A DNA stretch of 64,000 bases from Oscillospiraceae bacterium (GTDB taxonomy: Bacteria > Bacillota > Clostridia > Oscillospirales > Acutalibacteraceae). Below the pieces are notes generated by a model. It ran no database searches, had not been told where the DNA came from, and was given only the letters and a program-made list of their open reading frames with translations. The translations under genes and the position numbers were made by a program. Location of the stretch: positions 60,858 through 124,857 of the forward strand of contig JAQXVY010000034.1 in assembly GCA_029225165.1 (NCBI GenBank). The letters are read 5' to 3'. This document shows, one piece after another, positions 36,699-46,330 of the stretch (within the stretch, counting starts at the first letter, position 1; every line of letters begins with the position of its first letter).

Positions 36699-37502
36699 TT
36701 ATCTTTTAAGCACCTTTGAAACAACCCAAAATACTATGAATAATGCAAGGTTTACAAGGACTACCGTTGCGCCTGTTGGGGTGTCAAAGGAAAAGGAAAT
36801 CATCATTCCTGCAAAAAAGCAAAATAGCGAAACTACTACCGAGCTGATTATTACGGAACGAAAACTCCTGAAAATACGCATTGAGGTAAGGGATGGGAAA
36901 ATTATCAATGCTGAAATAAGCAGTGTTCCCATAATTCTCATACCGATTACTATTGTTAATGCGGTTAAAACTGCAATCAGCATATTGTATGCATTTGTTC
37001 TGACGCCTGTCGCCTTTGAAAAGTCCTCGTCAAAGGTGACAGCGAAAATTTTGTTGTAAAACAGGAAAAAGCATCCGATTATGATTACAGACAGAATTAT
37101 TGCAAAGACAGCATCCGACTTGCTTGTGGCTAAGATTGAGCCGAAAAGATAGCTGTTAAGGTCGGAGTTCATACCTGTTACAGAGCAAACTGTGATACCT
37201 ATTGCAAGGGATGATGAACTGATTATGGCTATTGCAGAGTCACCACTCATTTTGCTGTTGGAGGACATTTTAAGTAGCACAAAAGCGGATATAACCACCA
37301 TTGGCAAGGCAAAATAAATTGGAGTAAGGTTTGCAGCCGCACCAATGGCTATGGCTCCAAAGCCTACATGGCTTAGTCCGTCACCTATCATAGAATAACG
37401 CTTTAACACAAGGATTGCACCCAGTAAGGCGGCACATAGGGAAACCAGTGCTCCCACAGTTACTGCCCTTGTGATGAAATTTGAAAACAAATCAAGCATC
37501 AT
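36699..37502 (-). CDS. znuB: Metal ABC transporter permease (ZnuB/MntB type)
   Basis: This 267-residue protein has eight or nine membrane segments of the ABC-3 family, with the GDGLSHVGFGAIAIG and MGTLLISALIIFPSLTSMR segments that characterise zinc and manganese permeases. It overlaps the ATPase gene by 4 bp and ends the three-gene operon. It converges on the DUF4363 gene with only 18 bp between the stops. Confidence 0.88.
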   Translation of the reverse strand: MMLDLFSNFITRAVTVGALVSLCAALLGAILVLKRYSMIGDGLSHVGFGAIAIGAAANLTPIYFALPMVVISAFVLLKMSSNSKMSGDSAIAIISSSSLAIGITVCSVTGMNSDLNSYLFGSILATSKSDAVFAIILSVIIIGCFFLFYNKIFAVTFDEDFSKATGVRTNAYNMLIAVLTALTIVIGMRIMGTLLISALIIFPSLTSMRIFRSFRSVIISSVVVSLFCFFAGMMISFSFDTPTGATVVLVNLALFIVFWVVSKVLKR

Positions 37503-38236
37503 TCTCCCTCCTTTTTATGGGAATGAGCACACACATCACAGGGACATTCTGTAAGTAGGAAGTCCTTGCCGATATCGCTGTGGATATACTGGTGGGCTGT
37601 TCCGAAAAAGTTTGAGTTTGATGAAATGTGGAGGATATGACTCGCCTGACGAACAGCGCTGTTGATGTCGTGGGTAACCATAATTACAGTTATTCCAAGC
37701 TTGTTAATCTCCTTAATCAGGTTGTACATATCAACAGTTGCAAGGGGGTCAAGACCTGTTACAGGCTCGTCAAGGAGAATCAACTTTTCTGTTGCACAGA
37801 GAGCCCTTGCCAGAAGGACTCTTTGCTGTTGTCCTCCCGAAAGCTGACTAAAGGAGCGTTTTTTCATATTCTCCATTTTCACCATACTTAGGTTTTTTAG
37901 TGCTAATTCCTTATCTGCTTTATTGTGGAAAATATGTCCTTTGCGGTTGACGCATCCCGAAAGGACAACCTCCATTACAGATGCAGGAAAATCACTTTGA
38001 ATGTTCTTTTTTTGAGGAAGATAGCCGATTTGATTTTTGTCAATTTCGTTATAGACAATCTCGCCCTTTAATGGAGAATTCAGTCCTAAAATCCCCTTCA
38101 TCAAGGTGGTTTTACCGCTGCCGTTTTCACCAACTATGCAAAGGTAGTCCCCCTTTGTAATACTGAAAGAAAGGTCTGTGATTACAGGCACACCCTCATA
38201 ACCCATTGTAACGCTGTTAACTTCAATGAGTTTCAT
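37499..38236 (-). CDS. znuC: Metal ABC transporter ATP-binding protein (ZnuC/MntA type)
   Basis: This 245-residue ATPase has a Walker A motif GENGSGKTT (about 36-44), the Q-loop GYLPQKK, the signature LSGGQQQRV and a Walker B motif LILLDEPVTGLDP. A Cys/His-rich tail (CPCDVCAHSHKKEGE) may bind zinc. It overlaps both neighbours by 4 bp. Confidence 0.9.
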   Translation of the reverse strand: MKLIEVNSVTMGYEGVPVITDLSFSITKGDYLCIVGENGSGKTTLMKGILGLNSPLKGEIVYNEIDKNQIGYLPQKKNIQSDFPASVMEVVLSGCVNRKGHIFHNKADKELALKNLSMVKMENMKKRSFSQLSGGQQQRVLLARALCATEKLILLDEPVTGLDPLATVDMYNLIKEINKLGITVIMVTHDINSAVRQASHILHISSNSNFFGTAHQYIHSDIGKDFLLTECPCDVCAHSHKKEGE

Positions 38237-39144
38237 CGGGAAAGTGCCTCCTTGATTGCTGTCATATTCCTTGTCATAAGTGTTGAGTAGGTTTCTCCCC
38301 TGTCAAAATCTTCCTTTGAAATGGTTTCGCAGGGGTAAAATGTTACAACCTTTGCACCGGTTTCGTCTGCAAGGGTATCTGCAACATTGTTGCCGGACAT
38401 ATCAAGCTTGATAATGGATTTTACATTTTCATCTTTGATAGTTTTCTTGAGGGCTGACATACGGGAAAGGCTTGGCTCTGTTTCTGAACTGCAACCGGGG
38501 AAAGCACATTCCCATTCTATACCGTACCTGTTAGTGAAATAAAGCATAGGGAATCTGTCGCCAACCACTATCTTTTTGCTATCCGCAGAATCTACGGCAG
38601 ACTGAATTGAACTGCTTACTGCGGAAATTTCGTTCATATATGATGTGTAATTACTCTTGTAGGTTGACTGGTTTTTAACATCAAGCTCGCCCATCTCTGT
38701 TCCGATAATACCCAAAAGATTTTGTGCGTTTGTGGGACTTAACCAGATATGCTCGTCAAACTCGTCACCCTCTTTATGGTCGGCATCAACCTCTGTAAGA
38801 GGTGTGACAAAATCCATCATTCTTAGGGTATTAGGTTTATTTTCTCCTAAGGAATTAAGCATTGAGTCAACCCAAGCGTCGCTTTCTCCTCCGTTATAGA
38901 TGAACAAATCGCAGTTTTCAACCGCAGAAATGTCAGAGGGGGTTGGCTCATAGGAATGAATGTCACTTCCGGGAGAAATAAGCATTTTTACATCTGCAAG
39001 TCCGTTTGAGGTTTTGTTTGCAAAGTCATAGTAAGGGAAAATTGTTGCTACAACGGATAGTTTGTCGTTGTCTTCTGTTTTACCACAGGCTGTGGCGGAG
39101 AAGATTATAGTTACAATAAATAAAAGGGACAAAAGCCTTTTCAT
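38233..39144 (-). CDS. znuA: Metal ABC transporter substrate-binding lipoprotein (ZnuA-like)
   Basis: This protein of about 303 residues has a lipoprotein signal ending FSATAC. The cluster A-I metal-binding fold shows GSDIHSYEPTPSD (first His ligand), a His/Asp/Glu-rich loop DHKEGDEFDEHIWLSP, and later GDRFPMLYF and GNNVADTLADETGA. The acidic-histidine loop favours zinc over manganese. The ATG at 39144 after GGTGATG is chosen over an upstream in-frame ATG. No Zur box could be assigned. Confidence 0.88.
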   Translation of the reverse strand: MKRLLSLLFIVTIIFSATACGKTEDNDKLSVVATIFPYYDFANKTSNGLADVKMLISPGSDIHSYEPTPSDISAVENCDLFIYNGGESDAWVDSMLNSLGENKPNTLRMMDFVTPLTEVDADHKEGDEFDEHIWLSPTNAQNLLGIIGTEMGELDVKNQSTYKSNYTSYMNEISAVSSSIQSAVDSADSKKIVVGDRFPMLYFTNRYGIEWECAFPGCSSETEPSLSRMSALKKTIKDENVKSIIKLDMSGNNVADTLADETGAKVVTFYPCETISKEDFDRGETYSTLMTRNMTAIKEALSR

Positions 39145-39162
39145 AACATCACCTATCATCAT

Positions 39163-39192
39163 TAAAAAATAAGGGCGGATAAACCGCCCTTG
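39163..39192 (-). terminator. Terminator between secF and the metal transporter operon
   Basis: On the minus strand AAGGGCGG/CCGCCCTT is followed by ATTTTTTAA. It lies only about 20 bp before the znuA start, so it may act as an attenuator for read-through from secDF or from a promoter inside the gap. Confidence 0.75.
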
Positions 39193-39234
39193 AGAATTTG
39201 AATTTCATAAAGTCAAGAACAAGAAAATATAGGA

Positions 39235-40182
39235 TTATTTCTTGCCGACTTTCTTTTTGTGTCTTTGCCAAATAACCCAAAGAGGACCGGCAATACATAT
39301 AGAGCTGTAACAACCGGAAACTACACCAATCATCATTGGAAGAGCAAAGCTTGTAACAGAATCAATGTTGAATACCAATGAAACAACAAGAACTGTACCT
39401 ATTGCAATAAGTGTTGTGATAGAAGTACAAATTGTTCTCTTCATAACCTTTGTTGCACTTAAATCGAACACATAGCCAATTTCTTCCTTTGCACCGAGCT
39501 TGCGTCTTTCTTCACGAACACGGTCGTAGATAACGATTGTATCGTTAAGTGAGTAACCGAGAATCATAAGAACAACTGCAATGAAGTTTGAGTCGATTGG
39601 CATTTGGAAAATTACATACATAAAGTAAATCATTGCAACATCGTGGAACAATGCAACAAGAGCCATAACACCGGCTGACAAACCGCCGATACGACGGAAA
39701 CGGATTGTTACATAGAGTACCATCAGCAGACAAGCAATGGCAACCGCTGCAAGACACTTCATAAGGAACTTAAAGCCCATTGTACTTTGGATTGCAGAGG
39801 ACTCCTGAACCTTAAAGCTTGCGTCAGGATATGCCTTTTGCAATGCCTTTGTAAGACCCTGTTGCTGTTCTGTTGTAATTGCCTTATTACCTGCAAATTC
39901 AACACGAACTGTGTATGCCTGCTTATTTTCAGTATTGGAGAGCATATCTGTACTGTAAGAAACAGTGATATTCTCCTTTGTATTATCCTGAATTAAGTCA
40001 GTTAAATCCTTTTGGTCAACATCACCAACATAGGAATATCTTATGTAGGAACCACCTCTGAACTGAATGTCAAGCTGTGTTCCGAAGATGAAGTTGAAGA
40101 TAATACCGATAAAGATGATGCTAAGGGAGATACCAAAGAAAACCTTGCTGAATTTAGTAAAACGAAGTAACCTATTATTCAT
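39235..40182 (-). CDS. secF: Protein translocase subunit SecF
   Basis: This protein of about 315 residues has six membrane segments of the SecD/SecF RND-like family, with the GYSLNDTIVIYDRVRE signature near residue 225. It works with SecD to pull exported proteins through SecYEG using the ion gradient. The ATG at 40182 after GGAGGTG is preferred, giving an 8-bp overlap with secD. Confidence 0.94.
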   Translation of the reverse strand: MNNRLLRFTKFSKVFFGISLSIIFIGIIFNFIFGTQLDIQFRGGSYIRYSYVGDVDQKDLTDLIQDNTKENITVSYSTDMLSNTENKQAYTVRVEFAGNKAITTEQQQGLTKALQKAYPDASFKVQESSAIQSTMGFKFLMKCLAAVAIACLLMVLYVTIRFRRIGGLSAGVMALVALFHDVAMIYFMYVIFQMPIDSNFIAVVLMILGYSLNDTIVIYDRVREERRKLGAKEEIGYVFDLSATKVMKRTICTSITTLIAIGTVLVVSLVFNIDSVTSFALPMMIGVVSGCYSSICIAGPLWVIWQRHKKKVGKK

Positions 40183-41578
40183 TATTCTTTGCACCTCCAA
40201 ACAGCCATCTCTTTCTTACGCACTTGATTCCGCACAGGCTCTTGAGCATAACTCTTGAGAGGAATACGCCCATAATAAAGTTGGAAATAACACCCATAAG
40301 GAGAGTATAACCAAAGGCGTAGATTGTACCTGTGGTAGAAGCACCAAAGATAAATGAAAGAATGTTTGTGCTACCGAATACAAGGAGAAGGATAATAGAA
40401 ACAATAACAACTGTCATATTACCGTCAATGATAGCAGACAGTGAGTTCTTTGTACCTCTGTCAATAGCACCGTCAAGTGTTTTACCTGACTTAAATTCTT
40501 CCTTAATTCTCTCGGCTGTGATAACATTTGCATCAACACCCATACCGATTGAAAGAATGATACCTGCAATACCGGGCAGTGTCATTGTAAAGGAGTTGAA
40601 CACTGTGAAGTATCTTGAAATTGCCGCAATTGACAAACCAACCTGACCGAGAAGTGCAATAACTGCAACAACACCGGGGAGTCTGTACATAATTATCATA
40701 AACAGAGAAATAATTATAAGTGCAATAACACCTGCAATAGCCATAGCTATAAGGGAATTTTCACCAAGTGTTGGGGAAATTTCGCCGTATGACTCTGTTT
40801 TAAGTGAGAATGGAAGTGCACCGCCGTTGATTTGGTTTGCAAGTGTTGCTGCTGACTCTGCATCAAAGTTACCGGAAATCTGAGCTTCACCGCCTGTGAT
40901 TTCTTCGTTGATTGTAGGAGCAGACAACATTTCGTCATCCATCCAAATTGATACAACCTGATTGACATACTTTTTGGTAATGTCGGCAAAGGTCTTTGTG
41001 CCTTCAGCGTTTAGCTTAAGTTTAACAACAAACTGCTCTGCGTTTTCAGGGTCAGGAGCTGCAGAAGCAGACTTAACTGCTGAACCATCCATAAGAACTG
41101 TTGCTGTGTCGTCCTTAGGACCAACGCAAACAGCCTCGCCCTTTGAATTCATCTTTGTTTCTGTGTATGAATTGCCGGGACGGAAAGTCAGCTTTGCTGT
41201 TGAGCTGATTTCTTCAATAGCCTTACCTGCATCTGTGTCCTTTTGACCCTCTTTCCAAGGGAAACGAACGATAATGCTGTCAGTACCGCTATCTGTGTAA
41301 AGTTCGTAATCTGTAATACCGCTTGAAATCATACGAGTTTCAATAATTGATTTTGCTGATTCAAGCTGTTCATCTGTGGCATCCACATCTTCGGCTGGAA
41401 CAAATGTTGCCTCAACGCCGCCCTGGATGTCTATTCCCCATCTGATGTCGTTAATTCCCTTAATTACTGTGTGCTTAACATCACCTGTGTAGTAGGATAC
41501 ACCGAAAATTGCTGTGTAAGAAAACAGTAAAAGCAGGATAGCGACAATGAAGAATACAGGCTTTGGAATTCTTTTCAT
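40175..41578 (-). CDS. secD: Protein translocase subunit SecD
   Basis: This 467-residue protein has an N-terminal membrane segment, a large external domain starting GIDIQGGVEATFVP, and five C-terminal membrane segments with the IGMGVDANVITAERIKEE motif. secD and secF remain separate genes here, unlike the fused SecDF of Bacillus. A strong sigma-A promoter lies about 90 bp upstream. No yajC is adjacent. Confidence 0.95.
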   Translation of the reverse strand: MKRIPKPVFFIVAILLLLFSYTAIFGVSYYTGDVKHTVIKGINDIRWGIDIQGGVEATFVPAEDVDATDEQLESAKSIIETRMISSGITDYELYTDSGTDSIIVRFPWKEGQKDTDAGKAIEEISSTAKLTFRPGNSYTETKMNSKGEAVCVGPKDDTATVLMDGSAVKSASAAPDPENAEQFVVKLKLNAEGTKTFADITKKYVNQVVSIWMDDEMLSAPTINEEITGGEAQISGNFDAESAATLANQINGGALPFSLKTESYGEISPTLGENSLIAMAIAGVIALIIISLFMIIMYRLPGVVAVIALLGQVGLSIAAISRYFTVFNSFTMTLPGIAGIILSIGMGVDANVITAERIKEEFKSGKTLDGAIDRGTKNSLSAIIDGNMTVVIVSIILLLVFGSTNILSFIFGASTTGTIYAFGYTLLMGVISNFIMGVFLSRVMLKSLCGIKCVRKRWLFGGAKNNE

Positions 41579-41665
41579 GCCTTTTCCTCCAAAAATTTTT
41601 TATTCTGTGATATGTACAGCAGAAAAATACTCTGCCATATTCTAAACCAGAACATAACAGAGTAA

Positions 41666-41694
41666 ATTATACTTTTTTTAGATAAAAAAGTCAA
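41666..41694 (-). promoter_or_regulatory. Sigma-A promoter of secD-secF
   Basis: On the minus strand TTGACT, 17 bp and TATAAT lie about 90 bp before the secD start codon. The rest of the 240-bp gap is AT-rich with no gene. Confidence 0.85.
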
Positions 41695-41816
41695 TGGATA
41701 CCTCAAATATTTAATAAATTAATAATGATTTTTTGTAAATTAATACAAAATACCGGTATGATTATTGTGCAATCATATAAAAGTAAGTAAAAATTCTGTA
41801 ACCTATTAAAAATTTA

Positions 41817-43100
41817 TTACATATTTTCAAGGAGTTTGTCTACTGCTGCAAGCTTTGTTGCAACGCAGAAGATGTCCATTGCATTTGTAAGCTCGTACTT
41901 TGGCGGGAATGACGGAGCAATTCTGATGTTGCTGTCCTTAGGGTCATTTCCGTAAGGATATGTTGCACCGGCGTCTGTAAGGATTACTCCTGCCTCTTTG
42001 CAAAGTGAAACAACTCTCTTTGCTGTGCCCTCCATTACATCAACTGTCACAAAGTAACCTCCGTTAGGCTCGTTCCAACTTGCTACACCTGTTTCCTTTA
42101 CATGCTTATTAAGCTGTTTCAGTACCTCGTCAAACTTTGGCTTAAGGATTGCCTTGTGCTTTTTCATATGGTCCTTTACACCGTCAAAGTCTCCGAAAAA
42201 GTGAACATGGCGGAGCATATTGATTTTGTCGTAGCCGATTGTCTGGTACTTATATTTATCCTTAAGCATCTTCATATTGTTGGCAGAGGCAGCCATTGCG
42301 GCTACACCGCTGCCGGGGAATGTGATTTTTGAGGTTGAGCAGAAAAGAATTGGCAAATCTACATTGCCTGTCTTTTCACATTCGCCCATAATGCTTAAAA
42401 GATTGTCGGGAGTATCTGTAATATCGTGGATACAGTATGCGTCATCCCAGAAAATTCTAAAGTCCTTTGCCTTTGGCTTTAATGCGGCAAAACGCTTTAC
42501 AGTTTCGTCACTGTAAGTAATTCCCTGTGGGTTGCTGTACTTTGGAACACACCAAATACCCTTGATTGAGTCATCATTTGCAACAAGCTCCTCAACCATA
42601 TCCATATCGGGACCTTCGTTTGTCATAGGAATGGTAATCATTTCAAAGCCAAAATACTCTGTGATACCAAAATGTCTATCATATCCGGGGGATGGACAGA
42701 GGAATTTTCTGTTTTTAACCTCAAGCCAAGGCTTTTCACCCTCAACAGGAGATTTCACCATAAAGGTAGAAATTGTGTCGAACATCATATTTAGTGAGGA
42801 GTTACCGCCAACCATAATCATCTCCGGCTGAACCTGGAGCATTTGTGAGAAAATCACCTTGATTGATGGAAGTCCGTCAAGGAGTCCGTAGTTACGACAG
42901 TCAAGTCCTGAGGCTGTTTGACAGCTGTGACCTGAATTTACAATGTCAAGCATCTTAACAGACAAGTCAAGCTGGTCACTGCCCGGCTTACCTCTTGACA
43001 TATCAAGGCTGAGGTTCATTGCCTTGTAATCGTTGTACTTTTGTTCGAGATATTTCTTTTCTTCCAAAAGTTGGGATTTTGTCATATCTGAATATTTCAT
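41817..43100 (-). CDS. PLP-dependent aspartate aminotransferase-like protein (PF12897-type)
   Basis: This 427-residue fold-type I aminotransferase has the PLP lysine probably in STSKITFPGSGVAA near residue 276. Upstream segments bind the phosphate and pyridine ring (GGNSSLNMMFDT, WDDAYCIHD). The N-terminal NLSLDMSRGKPGSDQLDLS is characteristic of the AspAT subgroup once called MocR-like aminotransferase, without a DNA-binding domain. It probably interconverts aspartate and oxaloacetate, but the amino donor is not certain. It is monocistronic between secDF and the Cps genes. Confidence 0.85.
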   Translation of the reverse strand: MKYSDMTKSQLLEEKKYLEQKYNDYKAMNLSLDMSRGKPGSDQLDLSVKMLDIVNSGHSCQTASGLDCRNYGLLDGLPSIKVIFSQMLQVQPEMIMVGGNSSLNMMFDTISTFMVKSPVEGEKPWLEVKNRKFLCPSPGYDRHFGITEYFGFEMITIPMTNEGPDMDMVEELVANDDSIKGIWCVPKYSNPQGITYSDETVKRFAALKPKAKDFRIFWDDAYCIHDITDTPDNLLSIMGECEKTGNVDLPILFCSTSKITFPGSGVAAMAASANNMKMLKDKYKYQTIGYDKINMLRHVHFFGDFDGVKDHMKKHKAILKPKFDEVLKQLNKHVKETGVASWNEPNGGYFVTVDVMEGTAKRVVSLCKEAGVILTDAGATYPYGNDPKDSNIRIAPSFPPKYELTNAMDIFCVATKLAAVDKLLENM

Positions 43101-43243
43101 ATCCGTTCTCCTTCAAAATTTTATAATTACACCTTTACTATTCTAATACTTTAAGAGAAAAAATGCAAGTATAAATTTATATCTTGCAATATTGTTAATA
43201 TATTCTGCAAAATTAATAAAAATACAGGGCTTTTTATAAAGGA

Positions 43244-43264
43244 AACCCCGCAATTTGCGGGGTG
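43244..43264 (-). terminator. Terminator after the CpsD-like gene
   Basis: CCCCGCAA/TTGCGGGG with a one-base centre forms a strong hairpin, followed on the minus strand by TTTCCTTTAT. Confidence 0.75.
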
Positions 43265-43272
43265 TTGTATGA

Positions 43273-44043
43273 TTAATAATATCTGTAATAGTCGTAGGAG
43301 CCGTACTTTCTGTTGTACTTTCTGTATTTTCCGGCTTTTCCGTTACCGGGGTTGCAACCAACCTTGAGGAAACCCATTACCTTTGCACCTGCTGTTTTGC
43401 AACTGCTGATGAAGTTTTGAATATCGCCGTGGGTTGTTACACCCTCTCTCACTATTACAAGGTAACCTGCTACCAAATCCTTGACGAGAAGTGCGTCGGT
43501 TACTATTCCGATTGGAGCTGTGTCCATAATTACATAGTCATACTCCTTTTTTAAGGTTTTGATTAAACTTGAAAAATTGTCAGATGCGATAAGCTCTGAT
43601 GGGTTTGGAGGAATTGTACCAACTGTAAGCACATCAAGATTAGGCAAAACATCCCTTTGGACAACCCTATCAAATGAATTTTCGTTACACAAAACAGAGG
43701 TTAGTCCTATGGAATTGTCAACCTTTAATAGGTTGTGAATGTTGGGACGACGAAGGTCACAGTCAAGGAGAATAACCTTTTTTTCCATTTTTGCAAAGGA
43801 AATTGCAATATTTGATGTTGCAGTACTTTTGCCCTCACCCTTACTCCAAGAGGTTACTGCAAAGCAGTTTTCGTTTGAGGCTGAAAGGGAGAATTGTATG
43901 TTGGTACGGGCAATCTTGAAGCCTTCAATTATGGCAAACTTGCCTGATGGGTCACTACTGTTTGAATAGCTTGTTTTAGAGGAATATGAGGAATAATTCC
44001 CTTTTTTATCCTTTTTGCTTAGTATAGGCATTTTTATGTTCAT
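43273..44043 (-). CDS. CpsD/Wze-type tyrosine kinase
   Basis: This bacterial tyrosine autokinase of about 256 residues has a Walker A motif in SWSKGEGKSTATSN, a Walker A' motif LLDCDLRRPN and a Walker B-like VIMDTAP. A C-terminal tail carries many tyrosines (KYRKYNRKYGSYDYYRYY), the autophosphorylation cluster. It needs the CpsC membrane protein for activation and controls chain length or export of exopolysaccharide. The ATG at 44043 with GGGGGAG upstream is preferred. It overlaps the CpsC gene by 38 bp. No glycosyltransferase or polymerase genes are adjacent. Confidence 0.88.
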   Translation of the reverse strand: MNIKMPILSKKDKKGNYSSYSSKTSYSNSSDPSGKFAIIEGFKIARTNIQFSLSASNENCFAVTSWSKGEGKSTATSNIAISFAKMEKKVILLDCDLRRPNIHNLLKVDNSIGLTSVLCNENSFDRVVQRDVLPNLDVLTVGTIPPNPSELIASDNFSSLIKTLKKEYDYVIMDTAPIGIVTDALLVKDLVAGYLVIVREGVTTHGDIQNFISSCKTAGAKVMGFLKVGCNPGNGKAGKYRKYNRKYGSYDYYRYY

Positions 44044-44824
44044 AGCCACGCTCCCCCTTTTGATCAAAATCTAAAATTTCACCGAACACAGGAATCTTAT
44101 ACATCTTGAACAAGTCGTCATCATTCTTAACAGTTGTATCAATAATTTCCATAATGAAGGAAATAACCAGAGAAATAAGTAAACCTGCTGCTGCACCGTA
44201 CAAAGCGTAATTCTTCAGGTTAGGTTCTGTACTTGCTGTTGGAACAGAGGCAAATTTTACCGCTGTTACACCACCGGCTGAGAAAATTTCATCAAAAAGT
44301 CCTGAATCTGTCTTTGTTCCTGCAATTCTGTTTACAACAGAGTTACAGGTATCGGCGGCAGTTTGTGGGTTTGAGGAATACATAGTAACCCAAAGGAAGT
44401 TACTCTCTGCCTCCTGTGTTATATCCATACTGCAACCGTTAAGCATATTCTGAATTTCAACATTATTCTTGAAAAGAATAATACAGTACTCTGCAAGTGT
44501 GGTTGATGCAGCTATGTCACTTGCATAAACCTTTGTTGCACCTGACTTAAACTTACTGTTTTCGTAATCCACAATATCCTGTTGCTGACTTTCGTTGTCA
44601 ACAATTCCGTTCTGTGCAGCTTCTTCCGCCGCCTCATTAGCCGCATCCTGTGATGTATAGTTCTGCACCATAATCATTGCACTTGCTGAATAGACAGGAG
44701 TTATGAAGAAGTTAGCATAGGCAAGGAACAGTATCGTACCTATTACGGTAAGGGTGATTATAAATTTTATATGTTTTAAAAATAGTTTCAGGAAAAATGA
44801 AACTGAAAATTCTTTATAAAACAA
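44006..44824 (-). CDS. CpsC/Wzz-type chain-length determinant protein
   Basis: This protein of about 272 residues has membrane segments near both ends and an extracytoplasmic domain between them (Wzz fold, with TPVYSASAMIMVQNYT early in the domain and TEPNLKNYALYGAAAGLLISLVISF at the second segment). The cytoplasmic tail activates the partner kinase. A TTG start at 44824, eight bases after GGAGGG, is more plausible than an in-frame TTG overlapping that site. Confidence 0.82.
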   Translation of the reverse strand: MFYKEFSVSFFLKLFLKHIKFIITLTVIGTILFLAYANFFITPVYSASAMIMVQNYTSQDAANEAAEEAAQNGIVDNESQQQDIVDYENSKFKSGATKVYASDIAASTTLAEYCIILFKNNVEIQNMLNGCSMDITQEAESNFLWVTMYSSNPQTAADTCNSVVNRIAGTKTDSGLFDEIFSAGGVTAVKFASVPTASTEPNLKNYALYGAAAGLLISLVISFIMEIIDTTVKNDDDLFKMYKIPVFGEILDFDQKGERGYEHKNAYTKQKG

Positions 44825-45005
44825 TTTTATTCCCTCCAAGAATAATTATAACTTGTATATAAGTAAAGTGTATCACTATAAGTTTATCAAAATATTCGCC
44901 TACTATTATTCTATACAGGAATTAAAGTACAAAATAGTACAATTTTTATTTATAATCAATAGAGAAAATGTAAATTATTGAAAATAAGGAGGTAAAACAG
45001 CGAAA

Positions 45006-45042
45006 AGGCTGTCGCAAAACATAAGAGTTAGCGACAGCCGAA
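45006..45042 (-). terminator. Terminator after oadB
   Basis: On the minus strand GGCTGTCGC/GCGACAGCC is followed by TTTTCGCTGTTTT. The rest of the 230-bp gap up to the CpsC gene is AT-rich and shows no gene. Confidence 0.8.
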
Positions 45043-45058
45043 TTTTAAAAATTATTGA

Positions 45059-46309
45059 TTAGTGAGGGATTACGCTGAGGAGTACACCGGCTGCAACAGC
45101 AGAACCGATAACACCTGCAACATTTGGACCCATAGCGTGCATCAAAAGGAAGTTTGAAGGATTTTCCTGCTGACCAACCTTTTGAGATACACGGGCAGCC
45201 ATTGGAACTGCAGAAACACCTGCTGAACCGATAAGCGGGTTAACCTTGCCCTTTGTAAGGATGCACATAAGCTTGCCAAAGAGAACACCACAGGCTGTAC
45301 CGATACAGAAAGCGAGAAGACCAAGAGCAATAATCTTGAGAGTATTGAGCTGGAGGAATACAGTACCTGTTGCTGTTGCACCAACTGTAACACCCAAGAA
45401 GATTGTAACGATATTCATAAGCTCGTTTTGAGCAGTCTTTGCAATTCTGTCTACAACTCCTGATTCCTTCATAAGGTTACCAAGCATAAGCATACCTACA
45501 AGGGGAGCTGCGTCAGGAAGAATAAGAGCAACAAGAACAATTACGATTACAGGGAAGATAATCTTTTCCAGCTTTGAAACAGGACGAAGCTGTTCCATCT
45601 TGATAGCTCTTTCCTTTTTGCTTGTTAAAGCCTTCATAATTGGTGGCTGAATGATGGGAACAAGTGCCATATAGGAATAGGCGGCAACGGCGATTGGTCC
45701 CAAAAGGTCAGGTGCCAATTTACTTGTTACAAAGATAGCTGTCGGTCCGTCGGCACCGCCTATGATACCGATTGAACCTGCCTGAGCCTTTGTAAAGCCA
45801 AGGAAGATAGCTCCGAAGAATGTGATGAAAATACCAATCTGTGCAGCAGCACCAAGGATAAATGACTTTGGATTGGCTATAAGAGGACCGAAGTCTGTCA
45901 TAGCACCGATACCAAGGAAGATAAGTGGAGGATAAATACCCATCTTAACGCCCTGATAGAGGTAATAGAGAAGTCCGCCGTAGGTTGGAACATTGTAGTA
46001 GGTTTGTCCGTTAAGGACTGTTGTTGCGTACTGAACCGACTGCGACTCCACATCATGGGTCTTTTTAAACTCATCCATAAGGATAAACTCTGTGTTTGGA
46101 GCGCCCATAATTGATGGATATAGGTTTACAAGCAACATACCAAAGGCAAGTGGTAAAAGGATAAGTGGTTCATACTCCTTGGCGATAGCCAAATAGAGGA
46201 GAATAAACGAAACTCCAACCATAACATAGTTTTCCCAAGATAATTTAACAAAACCGGATGACTGGTACAAGCCCACTATACCGTCTAAAAATCCGTTAAT
46301 AATTTCCAT
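45059..46309 (-). CDS. oadB: Na+-transporting oxaloacetate/methylmalonyl-CoA decarboxylase, beta subunit
   Basis: This 416-residue membrane protein of the OadB/MmdB family has about nine to eleven hydrophobic segments, with FLGIGAMTDFGPLIANPKS and GIIGGADGPTAIFVTSKLAP (the conserved aspartate for Na+ and decarboxylation). It pumps sodium out while decarboxylating carboxybiotin. Only the gamma subunit is adjacent. The carboxyltransferase alpha and biotin carrier genes are not in the window. Confidence 0.93.
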   Translation of the reverse strand: MEIINGFLDGIVGLYQSSGFVKLSWENYVMVGVSFILLYLAIAKEYEPLILLPLAFGMLLVNLYPSIMGAPNTEFILMDEFKKTHDVESQSVQYATTVLNGQTYYNVPTYGGLLYYLYQGVKMGIYPPLIFLGIGAMTDFGPLIANPKSFILGAAAQIGIFITFFGAIFLGFTKAQAGSIGIIGGADGPTAIFVTSKLAPDLLGPIAVAAYSYMALVPIIQPPIMKALTSKKERAIKMEQLRPVSKLEKIIFPVIVIVLVALILPDAAPLVGMLMLGNLMKESGVVDRIAKTAQNELMNIVTIFLGVTVGATATGTVFLQLNTLKIIALGLLAFCIGTACGVLFGKLMCILTKGKVNPLIGSAGVSAVPMAARVSQKVGQQENPSNFLLMHAMGPNVAGVIGSAVAAGVLLSVIPH

Positions 46310-46330
46310 AGTTTTTTACTTCCTTTCCGA

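Noticed and set aside
44840..45005. GGAGGT on the plus strand near 44990
   Set aside because: No start codon or open frame follows it; the terminator of oadB begins instead.
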